Positions 25,027-34,283 of a stretch of 43,078 nucleotides of DNA are shown in pieces. The translations under genes and the position numbers were made by a program. Within the stretch, counting starts at the first letter, position 1, and each line of letters begins with the position of its first letter. The notes below the pieces were generated by a model that saw nothing but the letters and a program-made list of their open reading frames with translations, was not told the DNA's origin and searched no databases. The stretch comes from Desulfobulbaceae bacterium (GTDB lineage Bacteria > Desulfobacterota > Desulfobulbia > Desulfobulbales > Desulfocapsaceae): the NCBI GenBank assembly GCA_026988015.1, contig JALSMA010000054.1, positions 1 to 43,078 of the forward strand. Reading direction: 5' to 3'.

Positions 25027-26046
25027 CTATTTCCGGCTCAGCTCATGTACATATTCCACAGCTGCAATTGCTTGTTCGGGCGGAGTAAACTGGTGGATAC
25101 CATGACCAAGATTGAAAATATGACCTTTTACATCCTTTGCATCGTCAAGTATGGCAGCGATACGTTTCTTGAGCTCATTCTTGGGAAGCAACAGGGAAAA
25201 TGGATCCAGATTACCCTGTAGAGCTACATCACCAACCCGTTGAGCTGCATCACCAATATTGATACGCCAGTCGAGGCCGAGCACGTCTGCACCGGAGGAT
25301 TCTGAGAGTTCAAGAAGGGTGGCACCATTGTTGGCAAAGTAAATGATGGGGAGTCCTGTGTCTTTGAGATCACGGATAATTTCTTTTACGTAGGGCAGGG
25401 CAAAGGTTTTAAAATCCCGGGGAGCAAGAATTCCGGCCCAGGAGTCAAATATCTGCAGTGCTTGAGCGCCTGCTTTTGCCTGGGCTTTAAGGTAGAGAGT
25501 AGTGGTGTCTGTAATCTTGCGCATCATATTATGAAAGAGATCGGGGGCTGTGTACATCATCTTTTTGGTTTCCCAGAATACCTTGGATGATCCACCCTCA
25601 ATGAGATAGGTGGCACAGGTGAATGGGGCTCCTGAAAATCCGATAAGTGGAACTTTGAGCTCTTTACGCAACAGTTTAATGGTCTCCATGACGAAGCCGG
25701 TGTGTTCTTCAGGGTCGGGGATGATCAGCTTGTCGAGATCAGTCTGGCTTTTAATGGGTTCTGGAAAAACCGGACCGCGTCCCTCATGAAACTCCAGCGG
25801 AGTACCCATGGCCTCTAGAGGAATAAGGATGTCCGAAAAGAGGATGGCCGCATCCACCTTTAGTATATCAATGGGCTGCAAGGTTACTTCCACGCAGAGT
25901 TCCGGGGTTTTGCATAACTCGAGAAAAGTAACGTTGCCGCGTACCTTCTGATATTCTGGCAGATAGCGCCCGGCTTGACGCATGATCCAGATGGGGGTGT
26001 AGTCAGTTTTTTGGCCTCGGCAGGCCTTTAAAAAGGTGTCATTCAT
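25027..26046 (-). CDS. hemE: Uroporphyrinogen decarboxylase
   Basis: Decarboxylates uroporphyrinogen III to coproporphyrinogen III in the coproporphyrin-type heme routes. The product has 339 aa. The true HemE signature PIWIMRQAGRYLPEYQ near the N-terminus carries the substrate-binding arginines and separates it from methyltransferase-like UroD homologues. FSDILIPLEAMG, GFSGAPFTCATYLIEGG and the C-terminal FNLGHGIHQFTPPE are also present. It starts 36 bases after the radical-SAM gene ends and is followed closely by the HD gene. Presence next to an AhbD-like gene is odd, because the siroheme-dependent heme pathway that uses AhbD does not need HemE. Confidence 0.96.
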   Translation of the reverse strand: MNDTFLKACRGQKTDYTPIWIMRQAGRYLPEYQKVRGNVTFLELCKTPELCVEVTLQPIDILKVDAAILFSDILIPLEAMGTPLEFHEGRGPVFPEPIKSQTDLDKLIIPDPEEHTGFVMETIKLLRKELKVPLIGFSGAPFTCATYLIEGGSSKVFWETKKMMYTAPDLFHNMMRKITDTTTLYLKAQAKAGAQALQIFDSWAGILAPRDFKTFALPYVKEIIRDLKDTGLPIIYFANNGATLLELSESSGADVLGLDWRINIGDAAQRVGDVALQGNLDPFSLLLPKNELKKRIAAILDDAKDVKGHIFNLGHGIHQFTPPEQAIAAVEYVHELSRK

Positions 26047-26082
26047 AAATTCAATAAAATGGTTCAGCGGGCAGTGGTTCTA

Positions 26083-27222
26083 TCAGAAATTGGAGGTGCC
26101 CGGGCCATTTCTCCTTGGTTGAGTTATTTTTTTCTTGTTGTGATGGTCATTATTTACCGTTTTTTTCTGAATACTGCGTGGTATATAATTGCAGAATGGC
26201 TCCTGGGCCAGGTAGTCGCCAGTCATGGCGAAGGCTCTGGCCCGACAGCCACCACAAACATTTACATATTCACAGGATCCGCAGTTGTCCTTGTATCCCT
26301 TGAAGTCCCTCATTTCGGAAAAGAGCTTGGAGTCTTCCCACACTTCTTTAAAGGACTGCTCGTGGAGATTACCTGCTGATTTTGGAAAATAGCTGCAGGG
26401 TAAGACGTCAAGGTCCACGTCAATAAGACAGATGAGCTGGCCTGCGAGACATCCTTTGGATCCACCCGTGGAGAACTTCAGGTTCCTGCGTTTAAAGGAG
26501 CTGTTTTCTTTCTTGGCCTTCTGCCGCACTATCCGGTAATAGTGCGGGGCGCAGGTGGGGCGGGTGAGAAGTTCATCATCATTCTTCTCTATCTCGTAAT
26601 GCCATTCTAGAATTTCATCATAAATGTCTATGGGAATCAGCTCTTCCATGATGTCTTCACCTCGTCCGGTGGGGACAATCATGAACATATACCAGGCTGT
26701 GGCCCCAAGGCCCTTGACCAATTTATATATTTCCGGAATTTCATCTCTGTTCCGCACAGTAAAGGATGAATTTATAAGAAAGGGGATTCCATGTTCGTTA
26801 AAGAGCCTTATGGCGTTCATGGTGCCATCAAATGCACCCTCCTGATTACGAAAATTGTCATGGGTCTCCGCCTTTGCACCGTCAAGACTCAAGGAGACCA
26901 TCTTGATCCCGGCATCTTTTATCTTTTTGCAGATATCTGTGGTGACCAGAGTGCCGTTGGTTGCAAGGCACATCCGTAATCCTTTAGAATCTCCATAACT
27001 GGCAATGTCAAAGACATCTTCACGTAACAGCGGTTCGCCACCTGAGAGGACTATTACAGGAGAGGCGTATGAAGCAATATCGTTGAGGACCCGTTTGGCT
27101 TCATCAAAAGAAAAATCCGGGTGGCCCTTTATGGCAAGTTCTGATGAGGACCTGCAGTGGACACATTTTAAATTGCAGCGCCTAGTGATTTCCCAGGCAA
27201 TCCATTTTGGTTCAAAATCCAT
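26083..27222 (-). CDS. Radical SAM/SPASM protein, probable heme b synthase (AhbD-like)
   Basis: The likely last enzyme of the siroheme-dependent heme pathway of sulfate reducers and archaea, decarboxylating two propionates of Fe-coproporphyrin III to vinyls. The radical-SAM cluster ligands are Cys16, Cys20 and Cys23 in [11 protein letters not shown]. The SAM-binding GGEP follows in [12 protein letters not shown]-terminal auxiliary-cluster region holds [17 protein letters not shown] and a final [18 protein letters not shown] and [10 protein letters not shown] fit my memory of AhbD proteins. The start ATG at 27222 (GGAG upstream) gives 379 aa. The longer frame adds 35 unrelated residues. AhbC, NirJ or another SPASM protein are alternatives. 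It leads an operon with hemE, the HD protein and the small ORF. Confidence 0.68.
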   Translation of the reverse strand: MDFEPKWIAWEITRRCNLKCVHCRSSSELAIKGHPDFSFDEAKRVLNDIASYASPVIVLSGGEPLLREDVFDIASYGDSKGLRMCLATNGTLVTTDICKKIKDAGIKMVSLSLDGAKAETHDNFRNQEGAFDGTMNAIRLFNEHGIPFLINSSFTVRNRDEIPEIYKLVKGLGATAWYMFMIVPTGRGEDIMEELIPIDIYDEILEWHYEIEKNDDELLTRPTCAPHYYRIVRQKAKKENSSFKRRNLKFSTGGSKGCLAGQLICLIDVDLDVLPCSYFPKSAGNLHEQSFKEVWEDSKLFSEMRDFKGYKDNCGSCEYVNVCGGCRARAFAMTGDYLAQEPFCNYIPRSIQKKTVNNDHHNKKKITQPRRNGPGTSNF

Positions 27223-27320
27223 TGGGTAAGGTTCTCCGTACAAGAAAAATGGGAAATAATACCGGCTACTATATTGTGTTTTTTTACAAGATGAAAGGCA
27301 AAAAGACGCCATGCCACCAC

Positions 27321-27349
27321 TTGACAAGGAAAATAGGGCTACTTATTGT
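27321..27349 (+). promoter_or_regulatory. Candidate promoter for grpE
   Basis: TTGACA at 27321-27326 and TATTGT at 27344-27349 are 17 bases apart, about 100 bases upstream of the grpE start. No CIRCE operator (TTAGCACTC-N9-GAGTGCTAA) and no clear heat-shock sigma-32 promoter are visible here. The region is also the divergent upstream of the ahbD-like gene. Confidence 0.4.
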
Positions 27350-27448
27350 TGATGGCGTCACAGGGAGGAAGGAAATTTCATTTGCTTTGAAAAGCAGTCG
27401 GCTGTTTTCAGCCGGATTTTTGCTTATGTTTATATACGGAGGAACTGA

Positions 27449-28024
27449 GTGAGCGAGAAAAAAAACCAGGAAGAGATTCTGGAAAACATTGATGCGACCG
27501 ATGAGGAGATTTCTGAAGTTGAGGAAACTGCACCAGAGGATAGCCTTGAAAAACAGCTGGCCGATGCACAGGCTGATGCGGCCGAACAGAAAGATCAGGT
27601 GCTGCGTATAGCCGCTGAGTTTGAAAATTACAAAAAACGAATGATGCGAGAGAAGAGTACGGCCATGAAATATGCCGGTGAACCCATCTTTCGTGAAATT
27701 CTGGCCACAGTGGATAATCTGGAACGTGCCATTGCCCAAGGGGAGGCAGAAGGTGTTGATCCGGAGCAGGGACTGAAGGCTCTTCTTGAAGGTGTGAAAC
27801 TGACGCTGAAAAGTCTCGTTACGGCACTCAAAAAATTTGAGGTGACACCCATTGAGAGTGTCGGTGAACCGTTTGATCCTGCAAATCATGAAGCCTTGAC
27901 CATGGAGCCGAGCGAGACGGTTCCCGCCAATCATGTTATGAACGAGTTTGAAAAAGGCTATCAATATAAGGATCGTCTCCTTCGTGCTGCGAAGGTGATC
28001 GTATCTGCGGGTGAGGAAAAGTAG
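27449..28024 (+). CDS. grpE: Nucleotide exchange factor GrpE
   Basis: A co-chaperone that releases ADP from DnaK. The 191 aa comprise an acidic, disordered N-terminus (about 1-35) and a long coiled-coil helix (about 35-95, with RIAAEFENYKKRMMREKS). The C-terminal beta-wing domain holds the family signature PFDPANHEAL and NEFEKGYQYKDRLLRAAKVIVS. The start is GTG at 27449, with a strong GGAGG 5 bases upstream. dnaK follows on the same strand after 267 bases, but neither hrcA nor dnaJ is adjacent. Confidence 0.96.
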   Translation: MSEKKNQEEILENIDATDEEISEVEETAPEDSLEKQLADAQADAAEQKDQVLRIAAEFENYKKRMMREKSTAMKYAGEPIFREILATVDNLERAIAQGEAEGVDPEQGLKALLEGVKLTLKSLVTALKKFEVTPIESVGEPFDPANHEALTMEPSETVPANHVMNEFEKGYQYKDRLLRAAKVIVSAGEEK

Positions 28025-28291
28025 TTATCCTTGGAAATGGCGATGTGGAAGGGGTGCAAGAGGTGGCTTTTGACGCTACTCGGGCAGGTGAAAATTATTT
28101 TTTGTGGAAAATAGAAGAATAATGGCTGATGCTCAAATCAGTGACTTGACAAAAGCAGGATGATGAGCACTGTAGCAAGTGTTATTACGAGTAAAAAATA
28201 ATTTTTTGCATATTAAAAAAACAGGGAAAGTAAAGATGTCGCCTGATTGAAATGTCGGCGATCTCAAGATTCGATATAAGGAGAGAATGTC

Positions 28292-30211
28292 ATGGGAAAG
28301 ATAATAGGAATTGACTTAGGAACTACAAATTCATGTGTGGCTGTGATGGAAGGTGGTGATCCCACTGTTATTGCGAATGTGGAAGGTAATCGTACCACTC
28401 CATCCATCGTGGCCTTTGCAGACAACGACGAGCGACTGGTTGGACAGGTTGCCAAACGTCAGGCAGTGACCAATCCGGAGCGTACACTGTATGCTATTAA
28501 ACGACTGATTGGCCGTAATTTTAAAGATGCTGAGGTTCAGAAGTCGATAGAGATCAGCCCTTTTAAGATTATTGAGGGAAAAGGAGGGAGTGCAGCTATT
28601 GAGGTGGAAGGTAAGAATTACACCCCGGCTGAGGTTTCCGCCATGATCCTTGGCAAGATGAAACAGACTGCTGAAGAGTATCTCGGTGAGGAAGTGACGG
28701 ATGCAGTTGTTACCGTCCCTGCCTACTTCAATGATGCTCAACGTCAGGCTACCAAAGATGCGGGCAAGATTGCAGGATTGAATGTACAGCGCATTATTAA
28801 CGAGCCGACTGCTGCGTCTCTGGCCTACGGACTTGACAAGAAAGGTGAAGAAAAGATTGCCGTATTTGATCTTGGTGGCGGAACATTTGATGTGTCCATT
28901 CTTGAAATCGGCGATGGTGTCTTTGAGGTGAAATCCACTAACGGTGATACTTTCCTCGGTGGTGAAGACTTCGATATGCGGATTGTGAACTGGCTGGCCG
29001 ATGAGTTCAAGCGGGAACAGGGAATAGACCTGCGCAGTGACAAGATGGCTCTGCAACGTCTCAAGGAAGAGGGTGAAAAGGCTAAAATGGAACTTTCCAC
29101 TACTAATGAGACTGAGATTAACCTGCCATTTATCACCGCAGACGCATCTGGTCCCAAACATCTGAACATCAAATTGAGTCGTGCCAAGTATGAGGCTTTG
29201 GTTGAAGATTTGGTTGAACGTACCGTGGGGCCTTGTGAGACTGCTTTAAAAGATGCTGGGCTTTCCGCCGCTGACATTGATGAAGTAATCCTTGTTGGTG
29301 GTATGAGTCGTATGCCCAAGGTTCAGGAAAAAGTAAAAGAGATTTTTGGAAAAGAACCTCACAAGGGTGTGAATCCTGATGAAGTTGTGGCCATTGGCGC
29401 AGCTATTCAGGGTGGGGTTTTACAGGGCGATGTAAAAGATGTGCTGCTCCTTGACGTTACTCCGTTGTCTCTTGGTATTGAAACACTTGGTGGGGTAACC
29501 ACAAAATTGATTGAAAAGAACACCACGGTTCCAACGAAAAAGAGTCAGGTGTTCTCAACGGCTGCAGACAACCAACCGGCAGTTTCTATCCACGTCCTTC
29601 AGGGTGAACGTGAGATGGCCCAGGATAACAAAACCATTGGTCGGTTTGAGTTGACAGATATTCCACCTTCACCTCGCGGTGTGCCGCAGATTGAAGTCTC
29701 TTTTGACCTCGATGCCAACGGTATCTTGAATGTATCGGCTAAGGATCTTGGGACAAACAAGGAGCAATCCATCCGCATCACTGCCTCTTCCGGACTGTCT
29801 GAGGAAGAAATAGAGAAGATGAAACGTGATGCTGAAGAACATGCTGAAGAGGATAAAAAGCGTAAAGAGCTTGTGGATGCTCGTAACAACGCAGATGGCT
29901 TGATACATGCTTCTGAAAAATCACTGAAAGATCTTGGTGACAAGGTTGATGCTGAGACCAAGGCCAATGTAGAAAAAGAGATTGAAAATGTGAAGAAGGT
30001 GGCTGAGGGCGACGATACTGATGCAATTAACACTGCCATCGAAGAGCTTACCAAAGCATCTCACAAGTTGGCGGAGCTTATGTATGCCCAGGCGTCTCAG
30101 GAAAATCCTGATGCGGCTGCAGGAGCGGCTGGTGCTGATGCTGGAGCGACACAGCAGGATGATGATGTTGTTGATGCAGACTTTGAAGAAGTCAAAGATG
30201 AGAAGAAGTAA
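28292..30211 (+). CDS. dnaK: Molecular chaperone DnaK (Hsp70)
   Basis: An ATP-dependent cytoplasmic chaperone, 639 aa. The N-terminal ATPase domain (1-385) begins [20 protein letters not shown] and contains [16 protein letters not shown] and [14 protein letters not shown]. The interdomain linker is [13 protein letters not shown], followed by the substrate-binding domain and helical lid. The C-terminal tail is Ala/Gly-rich, then ends in the conserved acidic [15 protein letters not shown] type tail. AGGAGA lies just before the ATG at 28292. A 267-base gap separates it from grpE, so dnaK may have its own promoter as well. It is followed by a good rho-independent terminator. Confidence 0.98.
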   Translation: MGKIIGIDLGTTNSCVAVMEGGDPTVIANVEGNRTTPSIVAFADNDERLVGQVAKRQAVTNPERTLYAIKRLIGRNFKDAEVQKSIEISPFKIIEGKGGSAAIEVEGKNYTPAEVSAMILGKMKQTAEEYLGEEVTDAVVTVPAYFNDAQRQATKDAGKIAGLNVQRIINEPTAASLAYGLDKKGEEKIAVFDLGGGTFDVSILEIGDGVFEVKSTNGDTFLGGEDFDMRIVNWLADEFKREQGIDLRSDKMALQRLKEEGEKAKMELSTTNETEINLPFITADASGPKHLNIKLSRAKYEALVEDLVERTVGPCETALKDAGLSAADIDEVILVGGMSRMPKVQEKVKEIFGKEPHKGVNPDEVVAIGAAIQGGVLQGDVKDVLLLDVTPLSLGIETLGGVTTKLIEKNTTVPTKKSQVFSTAADNQPAVSIHVLQGEREMAQDNKTIGRFELTDIPPSPRGVPQIEVSFDLDANGILNVSAKDLGTNKEQSIRITASSGLSEEEIEKMKRDAEEHAEEDKKRKELVDARNNADGLIHASEKSLKDLGDKVDAETKANVEKEIENVKKVAEGDDTDAINTAIEELTKASHKLAELMYAQASQENPDAAAGAAGADAGATQQDDDVVDADFEEVKDEKK

Positions 30212-30251
30212 TCTCAATAGTATGTAGTCTTGTTGTAGCAGTAGAGCAGAG

Positions 30252-30293
30252 AAAAGGGGGATCCGATGTATTTCGGGTGCCCCCTTTTTTTTT
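30252..30293 (+). terminator. Rho-independent terminator of dnaK
   Basis: AAAAGGGGG ... CCGA ... TCGG ... CCCCCTTTT forms a long stem followed by a T-run (30285 onward), about 40 bases after the dnaK stop. Confidence 0.88.
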
Positions 30294-30345
30294 CGTTTTT
30301 TTTTATTATCTGGAGTACTATGCACCAGCTTTTTAATCTAAACCC

Positions 30346-30446
30346 TGAATACGTGAGCGTTCGATTTTGTCAAACATAGCTGGTCGTGGACTTTATGTCT
30401 GTCGTTCTGTGTTACAGAAAACAATCACGAAGCCGTCACGGATTCA
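30346..30446 (+). repeat. Dispersed intergenic repeat, copy B (101 bp)
   Basis: The left end TGAATACGTGAGCGTTC and right end GAAGCCGTCACGGATTCA are imperfect inverted repeats of each other. The centre holds AAACATAGCTGG, shared in form with copies C (AAACATACTTG) and D (ACATACCTG). The copy fills most of the dnaK-trpS gap, ending 37 bases before trpS. Confidence 0.72.
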
Positions 30447-30483
30447 TGTAAACTGTTAATTATTGAAAACAGAGCAATATATT

Positions 30484-31449
30484 ATGAAAATCCTATCAGG
30501 CATTCAGCCCTCTGGGCAGTTGCATATCGGTAATTATTTCGGAATGATGAAGACCATGATTTCCAATATGGAGAAATCAGACCTCTACGTTTTTATCGTT
30601 GACCTCCACGCTCTCACTTCTGTTCACGACAGGGATAAACTTGCCACCGGAACTCTTGAGGCAGCTGCTGATTTTCTGGCACTTGGTCTTGATCCTGATA
30701 AATGCACCTTCTGGGTGCAGTCCGACGTGCCGGAGGTCTGTGAGCTGGCCTGGATACTTTCAACACTGACTCCAATGGGACTGATGGAACGTTGTCATTC
30801 CTATAAAGAGAAGGTTGCCAAAGGCATTGATGCAAGTCACGGACTTTTTTCCTATCCGGTACTTATGGCAGCTGACATCCTCCTTTATCAGGCAGACCGG
30901 GTGCCTGTGGGGAAAGATCAGAAACAGCATCTTGAGGTTGCACGCGATATTGCACAGAAGTTCAACAATAACTTTGGAGAGACTTTTGTGGTACCGGAAC
31001 CGGCTATCAGCGAGAAAACAGCTACGGTTCCCGGTCTTGATGGTCAGAAGATGTCCAAGTCCTATGGTAATACCATCCCCATTTTTCTTGAAGGCAAGCC
31101 ACTAAAGAAAAAAGTGATGGCCATTGCCACAGATGCAACACCTGTGGAAGACCCGAAGGATCCTGAGCATTGCAATCTCTTTGCAATGTTTAAGCTCTTT
31201 GCAGATGCTCAAAGAGTGCAGGAGGTTCGTGAACTCTATGTAAATGGGGGGGCTGCTTATGGATATATCAAACTTGAACTCCTGGATCTGATTAGTGACT
31301 ACTATGCTGGTGCGCGCCAGAAAAAGGCCGAATACCTCTCAGATCCGGATATGTTGAGGGGTATTTTGAGAAAAGGTGCTGACCGGGCCCGTGAGAAAGC
31401 CACGGTCACCCTTGATCTTGTGCGGGACCGGGTGGGCTTGAAGTACTGA
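30484..31449 (+). CDS. trpS: Tryptophanyl-tRNA synthetase
   Basis: A class I aminoacyl-tRNA synthetase charging tRNA-Trp. The 321 aa contain the two class I signatures HIGN at residues 14-17 (in PSGQLHIGNYFG) and KMSKS at 189-193 (in GQKMSKSYGN). YPVLMAADILLYQ and GKDQKQHLEVARDIA are typical of bacterial TrpRS. I chose the ATG at 30484 because MKILSGIQPSG is the standard N-terminus. The longer frame begins at a TTG and adds seven unrelated residues. It follows the repeat copy B and is probably transcribed from within or just after it. Confidence 0.97.
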   Translation: MKILSGIQPSGQLHIGNYFGMMKTMISNMEKSDLYVFIVDLHALTSVHDRDKLATGTLEAAADFLALGLDPDKCTFWVQSDVPEVCELAWILSTLTPMGLMERCHSYKEKVAKGIDASHGLFSYPVLMAADILLYQADRVPVGKDQKQHLEVARDIAQKFNNNFGETFVVPEPAISEKTATVPGLDGQKMSKSYGNTIPIFLEGKPLKKKVMAIATDATPVEDPKDPEHCNLFAMFKLFADAQRVQEVRELYVNGGAAYGYIKLELLDLISDYYAGARQKKAEYLSDPDMLRGILRKGADRAREKATVTLDLVRDRVGLKY

Positions 31450-31507
31450 TTTTATTCGCGGGGTATGCGTATTAGGGAGTGTCTTGTTCTGTGCACAGGG
31501 AGCTGAA

Positions 31508-32299
31508 TTGAATACTATAGGAACTGTGGTCAGGTTGTTGTTGCTGTACTCTGTTTTTGTCCTTCTGCCATCATCTGTGTTGGCAGGAGAACAGCCCATG
31601 AACCCCTTTTTGCTGGTTGAAGATCCCTGGCCGCCTTACACTTTTGGGGAGAGTGGTTCAGTCGTGGAAAAGGGGCTCATGGTTGAGGTCCTGGCTGAAC
31701 TATCTCGACGGGTTGATCTGACTTTTCGACTGGAGTTGTATCCCTGGAAACGTTGCATATATATGGTGCAGAATCAGAAGGCTGATGCTTTAATGCTTAC
31801 TGTGAAAACGGCTGAGCGCGAGAAGTTTGCATACTTTACGAAACCCTTTTTTGTTAATAAAATACAGTTTTATTATAAGAAGGGCGGCTCTTTTTCCTGG
31901 AATGAATTTACAGATTTAAAGGGGCTGGTCATCGGGGTTGTGGATGGTTCAAAGTATTCCCAGGCTTTTCAGGATGCTATTGTGCGTCACGACCTTACGG
32001 TAGAAGTGGTGCATTCCATTGAAATCAACCTTCAGAAATTAAAGACCGGTCGTATAGATATCAGCCCTGTACTTGATGTGGTCGCAGCAGAAACAATTGC
32101 TGCCAATGCGGAATTTGGAGGTGAGTTTTCTGTGGCGGAAAAACCTCTGAGGATTGCTCCCCTGCAGATGGCCATTGGCCGTTCGTCTCCTCTGATGGAT
32201 TACAAAGATGATATAAATGGTGCCATTGATGAGATGAAAAAGGATGGTACCTTGGGGGCTATGTATCTGAAATACATCCGTCCTGTATCCGGCATCTGA
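31508..32299 (+). CDS. Periplasmic solute-binding protein, family 3 (amino-acid type)
   Basis: A SBP_bac_3 domain protein of about 263 aa with an N-terminal signal (RLLLLYSVFVLLPSSVLAG). The ligand-binding fold has two lobes: MVEVLAELSRRVDLTF and LYPWKRCIYMVQNQKADALM in lobe 1, then FTDLKGLVIGVVDGSKYS in lobe 2. No ABC permease or ATPase is adjacent, so it is an orphan binding protein that may serve a distant transporter or a sensor. The start is uncertain: TTG at 31508 has GGGAG 7 bases upstream, while a TTG at 31484 and a GTG at 31526 are also in frame. No ATG precedes the signal sequence. It lies 58 bases after trpS. Confidence 0.82.
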   Translation: MNTIGTVVRLLLLYSVFVLLPSSVLAGEQPMNPFLLVEDPWPPYTFGESGSVVEKGLMVEVLAELSRRVDLTFRLELYPWKRCIYMVQNQKADALMLTVKTAEREKFAYFTKPFFVNKIQFYYKKGGSFSWNEFTDLKGLVIGVVDGSKYSQAFQDAIVRHDLTVEVVHSIEINLQKLKTGRIDISPVLDVVAAETIAANAEFGGEFSVAEKPLRIAPLQMAIGRSSPLMDYKDDINGAIDEMKKDGTLGAMYLKYIRPVSGI

Positions 32300-32314
32300 T
32301 TTTGTTGCAGTGTA

Positions 32315-32433
32315 CCCGAATCCGTGAGCGTTCTATGGTGGTGTGTCTGGTTTTTTAAACATACTTGACTACCGATGTTAAATTTGAATTTCAGTGTAAA
32401 AAAAACAGTCACTGAGCCGTCACGGGTTCAGGG
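32315..32433 (+). repeat. Dispersed intergenic repeat, copy C (119 bp)
   Basis: The left end CCCGAATCCGTGA and right end TCACGGGTTCAGGG form an imperfect inverted repeat. The interior shares TTTTTTAAACATACTTGA and an A-run before CAGTCACTGAGCCGTCACGG with the other copies. It starts 15 bases after the stop of the solute-binding protein and is followed at once by the convergent terminator. Confidence 0.75.
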
Positions 32434-32435
32434 TA

Positions 32436-32478
32436 TAAAAAAAATGCCTGATCGGGGAACCCCAGTCAGGCATTTTTG
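32436..32478. terminator. Bidirectional rho-independent terminator
   Basis: ATGCCTGA ... TCAGGCAT arms enclose a GGGG/CCCC inner stem, with A-run and T-run on the two sides. It separates convergent genes: the + strand solute-binding protein and the - strand immunophilin, whose stop lies at 32515. Confidence 0.88.
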
Positions 32479-32514
32479 AGTATTACTACAGGACGAGCTG
32501 GGTAGATCGTCAGT

Positions 32515-33546
32515 CTAGAAGTCGACCAGCTCCACGTCAAAGACCATGGTCGCATTGGGTGGGATGGGGCCGCGTCCTGAAGGGCCATATCCAAGGTTTG
32601 CCGGAATAATAAGGACTCGTTTCTCACCTTTTTTCATGGAGAGCAGAGCCTCGTCCCATCCCTTAATGACCCGTCCCTCACCAACAGGGAAGTCGATAGG
32701 CTGACCGCGATCCACTGAGGAATCAAACTTTGTTCCATCGAGTAATTTTCCGGTGTAATGGACTTTGACCATGGTTCCAGATGCTGGAGTGTCACCAGTT
32801 CCTTCTACAACAACAACATACTTGAGCCCTGAGTCTGTGGTGATGGCATCAGGCCACTGACCTTTAATCTGTTCCATGGATTCTTCCATGGCTGCAAGTT
32901 CTTTTTCTCTGTCATGTTCTTCCTGGTTGGACAGTAGCTCGTCAAATGCAGCCTGGTCGCTCTTGAATGCTTTTGCATCATCGCCTATACGGAGAATTTC
33001 AACTTTCTTGAGTTCGTCTCCTTTGGCAATGGCGTTTACCACATCCTGGCCTGAGACAACATGGCCGAAAACAGTATGTTTGCCGTCAAGATGGGGCGTC
33101 GCAACATGGGTGATGAAAAACTGACTGCCATTTGTTCCGGGCCCTGCATTTGCCATGGAGAGAGTGCCGGGACCACTGTGCCGCAGGGTGGGGTCAATTT
33201 CATCAGGGAAGGTGTATCCGGGGCCTCCCGTTCCTGTTCCCAGGGGGCAACCACCCTGAATCATGAAGTCGTCAATGACGCGGTGAAAGGTGAGCCCATC
33301 ATAAAAGGGAGTGCCTTCGGTTCCGGCTCCACCGCCCAGTTGTTTAGTGCCTTCTGCAAGACCAACAAAGTTGGCCACGGTAATCGGGGTTTTCTGATAT
33401 TCAAGTTCACAGATGATGTCGCCTTTATCAGTGATAAATTTGGCGTACAGGCCATCTGCCAGTTTGCTTTCTGCCATTACAGTGTCTCCAAATGAAATAA
33501 GTAAAAGAAAAAATGATACGATCAATGAAATGCTTATTTTATGCAT
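32515..33546 (-). CDS. Secreted cyclophilin-FKBP fusion peptidyl-prolyl isomerase
   Basis: A 343-aa periplasmic protein-folding helper with two different PPIase domains. After a signal peptide (about 1-25, [19 protein letters not shown]) comes a cyclophilin domain (about 30-190) with [45 protein letters not shown] charged helical linker (about 200-235, [21 protein letters not shown]) follows, then a C-terminal FKBP domain (about 243-343) with [32 protein letters not shown] and [15 protein letters not shown]. The ATG at 33546 has AAGGAAC upstream; the longer frame adds 14 residues before the signal. It is a single-gene unit ending at the bidirectional terminator. Confidence 0.9.
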   Translation of the reverse strand: MHKISISLIVSFFLLLISFGDTVMAESKLADGLYAKFITDKGDIICELEYQKTPITVANFVGLAEGTKQLGGGAGTEGTPFYDGLTFHRVIDDFMIQGGCPLGTGTGGPGYTFPDEIDPTLRHSGPGTLSMANAGPGTNGSQFFITHVATPHLDGKHTVFGHVVSGQDVVNAIAKGDELKKVEILRIGDDAKAFKSDQAAFDELLSNQEEHDREKELAAMEESMEQIKGQWPDAITTDSGLKYVVVVEGTGDTPASGTMVKVHYTGKLLDGTKFDSSVDRGQPIDFPVGEGRVIKGWDEALLSMKKGEKRVLIIPANLGYGPSGRGPIPPNATMVFDVELVDF

Positions 33547-33640
33547 GATTGTTCCTTCTGGAAAGGGGGAGCTATTAAAAAGATTCAATGGTTTTTATCA
33601 ATAGCGATATAAAAACTCTTCACCTGCTTCGTCGCAGCAT

Positions 33641-33723
33641 TTTGATTTAATTGTAACGTACCCTGGTAGGCCGAAATCAAACAAAAATGCACGCCTCGCA
33701 TCTGAAGTCCTTCGGGGCTTGCA
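33641..33723. ncRNA. Structured intergenic element, two adjacent stem-loops
   Basis: TTTGATTT (33641-33648) pairs perfectly with AAATCAAA (33674-33681). Just after it, TGCACGCCTCG (33688-33698) pairs with the end at 33713-33723 (CGGGGCTTGCA) with symmetrical mismatches. The arrangement suggests a structured RNA or a mobile repeat, in the 737-base gap between the immunophilin and carA. It resembles, from memory, intergenic elements in other Desulfobacterota, which I cannot check. The rest of the gap (33724-34029 and 34079-34283) holds no supported gene; small hairpins occur at about 34170 (CCCTT/AAGGG) and 34234 (AGCTC/GAGCT). Confidence 0.4.
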
Positions 33724-34029
33724 CCTTCCTGCAATCCCATCCTGTTGTTGACCTTTTTGCGAGTTTATCATTATTACTCAATCAGCAGGAAGAAAAAAAG
33801 GGAAAACAGGAATAAAAGGGAGAATAAATCCGGTTTTGTCATAACATGTATGGATTCCTGTTGACTCATTTCCTTATCTTGAGTCTAATAATACGATTTT
33901 GTCTGTACTGTTTACTTGTGTGGAAAGCTTGTTCATTTAAATTGTTTGCAGGAAGGGTTGTTTTCTGGTCAGGATATCGGTTGCACGCTCTTTCTTCATG
34001 GTTTCCGGTCAATATTCGTTACGCCGATA

Positions 34030-34078
34030 TCTCAGTGAGATAAGCAGGAAACAATCGCTTTCACTGTTTTCACTGAGA
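34030..34078. repeat. Inverted repeat upstream of carA
   Basis: TCTCAGTGA (34030-34038) and TCACTGAGA (34070-34078) are perfect 9-base complements 31 bases apart, about 205 bases before carA. It could be a regulator site or a transcript hairpin. No known pyrimidine or arginine control motif was recognised. Confidence 0.4.
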
Positions 34079-34283
34079 AAAATATCTTCAGTGTCCTGCT
34101 GCTGTGGGTAAATCCCAGGGATCCCGGGTAAGCACAGAGTTTTATCAACTTTGCAGGCGTAATGATGGCTCCCTTAAGGAAGGGTGGTGGATGGTTTGTT
34201 TTGTGTACAAAAAAAATGATACTGAAAAAATAAAGCTCTGCTGCGGAGCTGTTTACTCAAGAAGCAAAAGATAAGGGAAATAT

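Noticed and set aside
28146-28174. Possible sigma-70 promoter for dnaK (TTGACA at 28146)
   Set aside because: No acceptable -10 hexamer at 16-18 bases; kept only as a possibility.
28164-28183. CIRCE-like dyad upstream of dnaK
   Set aside because: The arms are shorter and the spacing is not the 9 bases of CIRCE; one arm has a mismatch.
33778-33843. 22-residue minus-strand membrane-like peptide frame (MTKPDLFSLLF...)
   Set aside because: Too short, no ribosome-binding site, and the hydrophobicity comes from T-rich sequence.
33846-34043. 65-codon hydrophobic plus-strand frame in the immunophilin-carA gap
   Set aside because: No ribosome-binding site, no family resemblance, and AT-rich sequence produces hydrophobic frames by chance.
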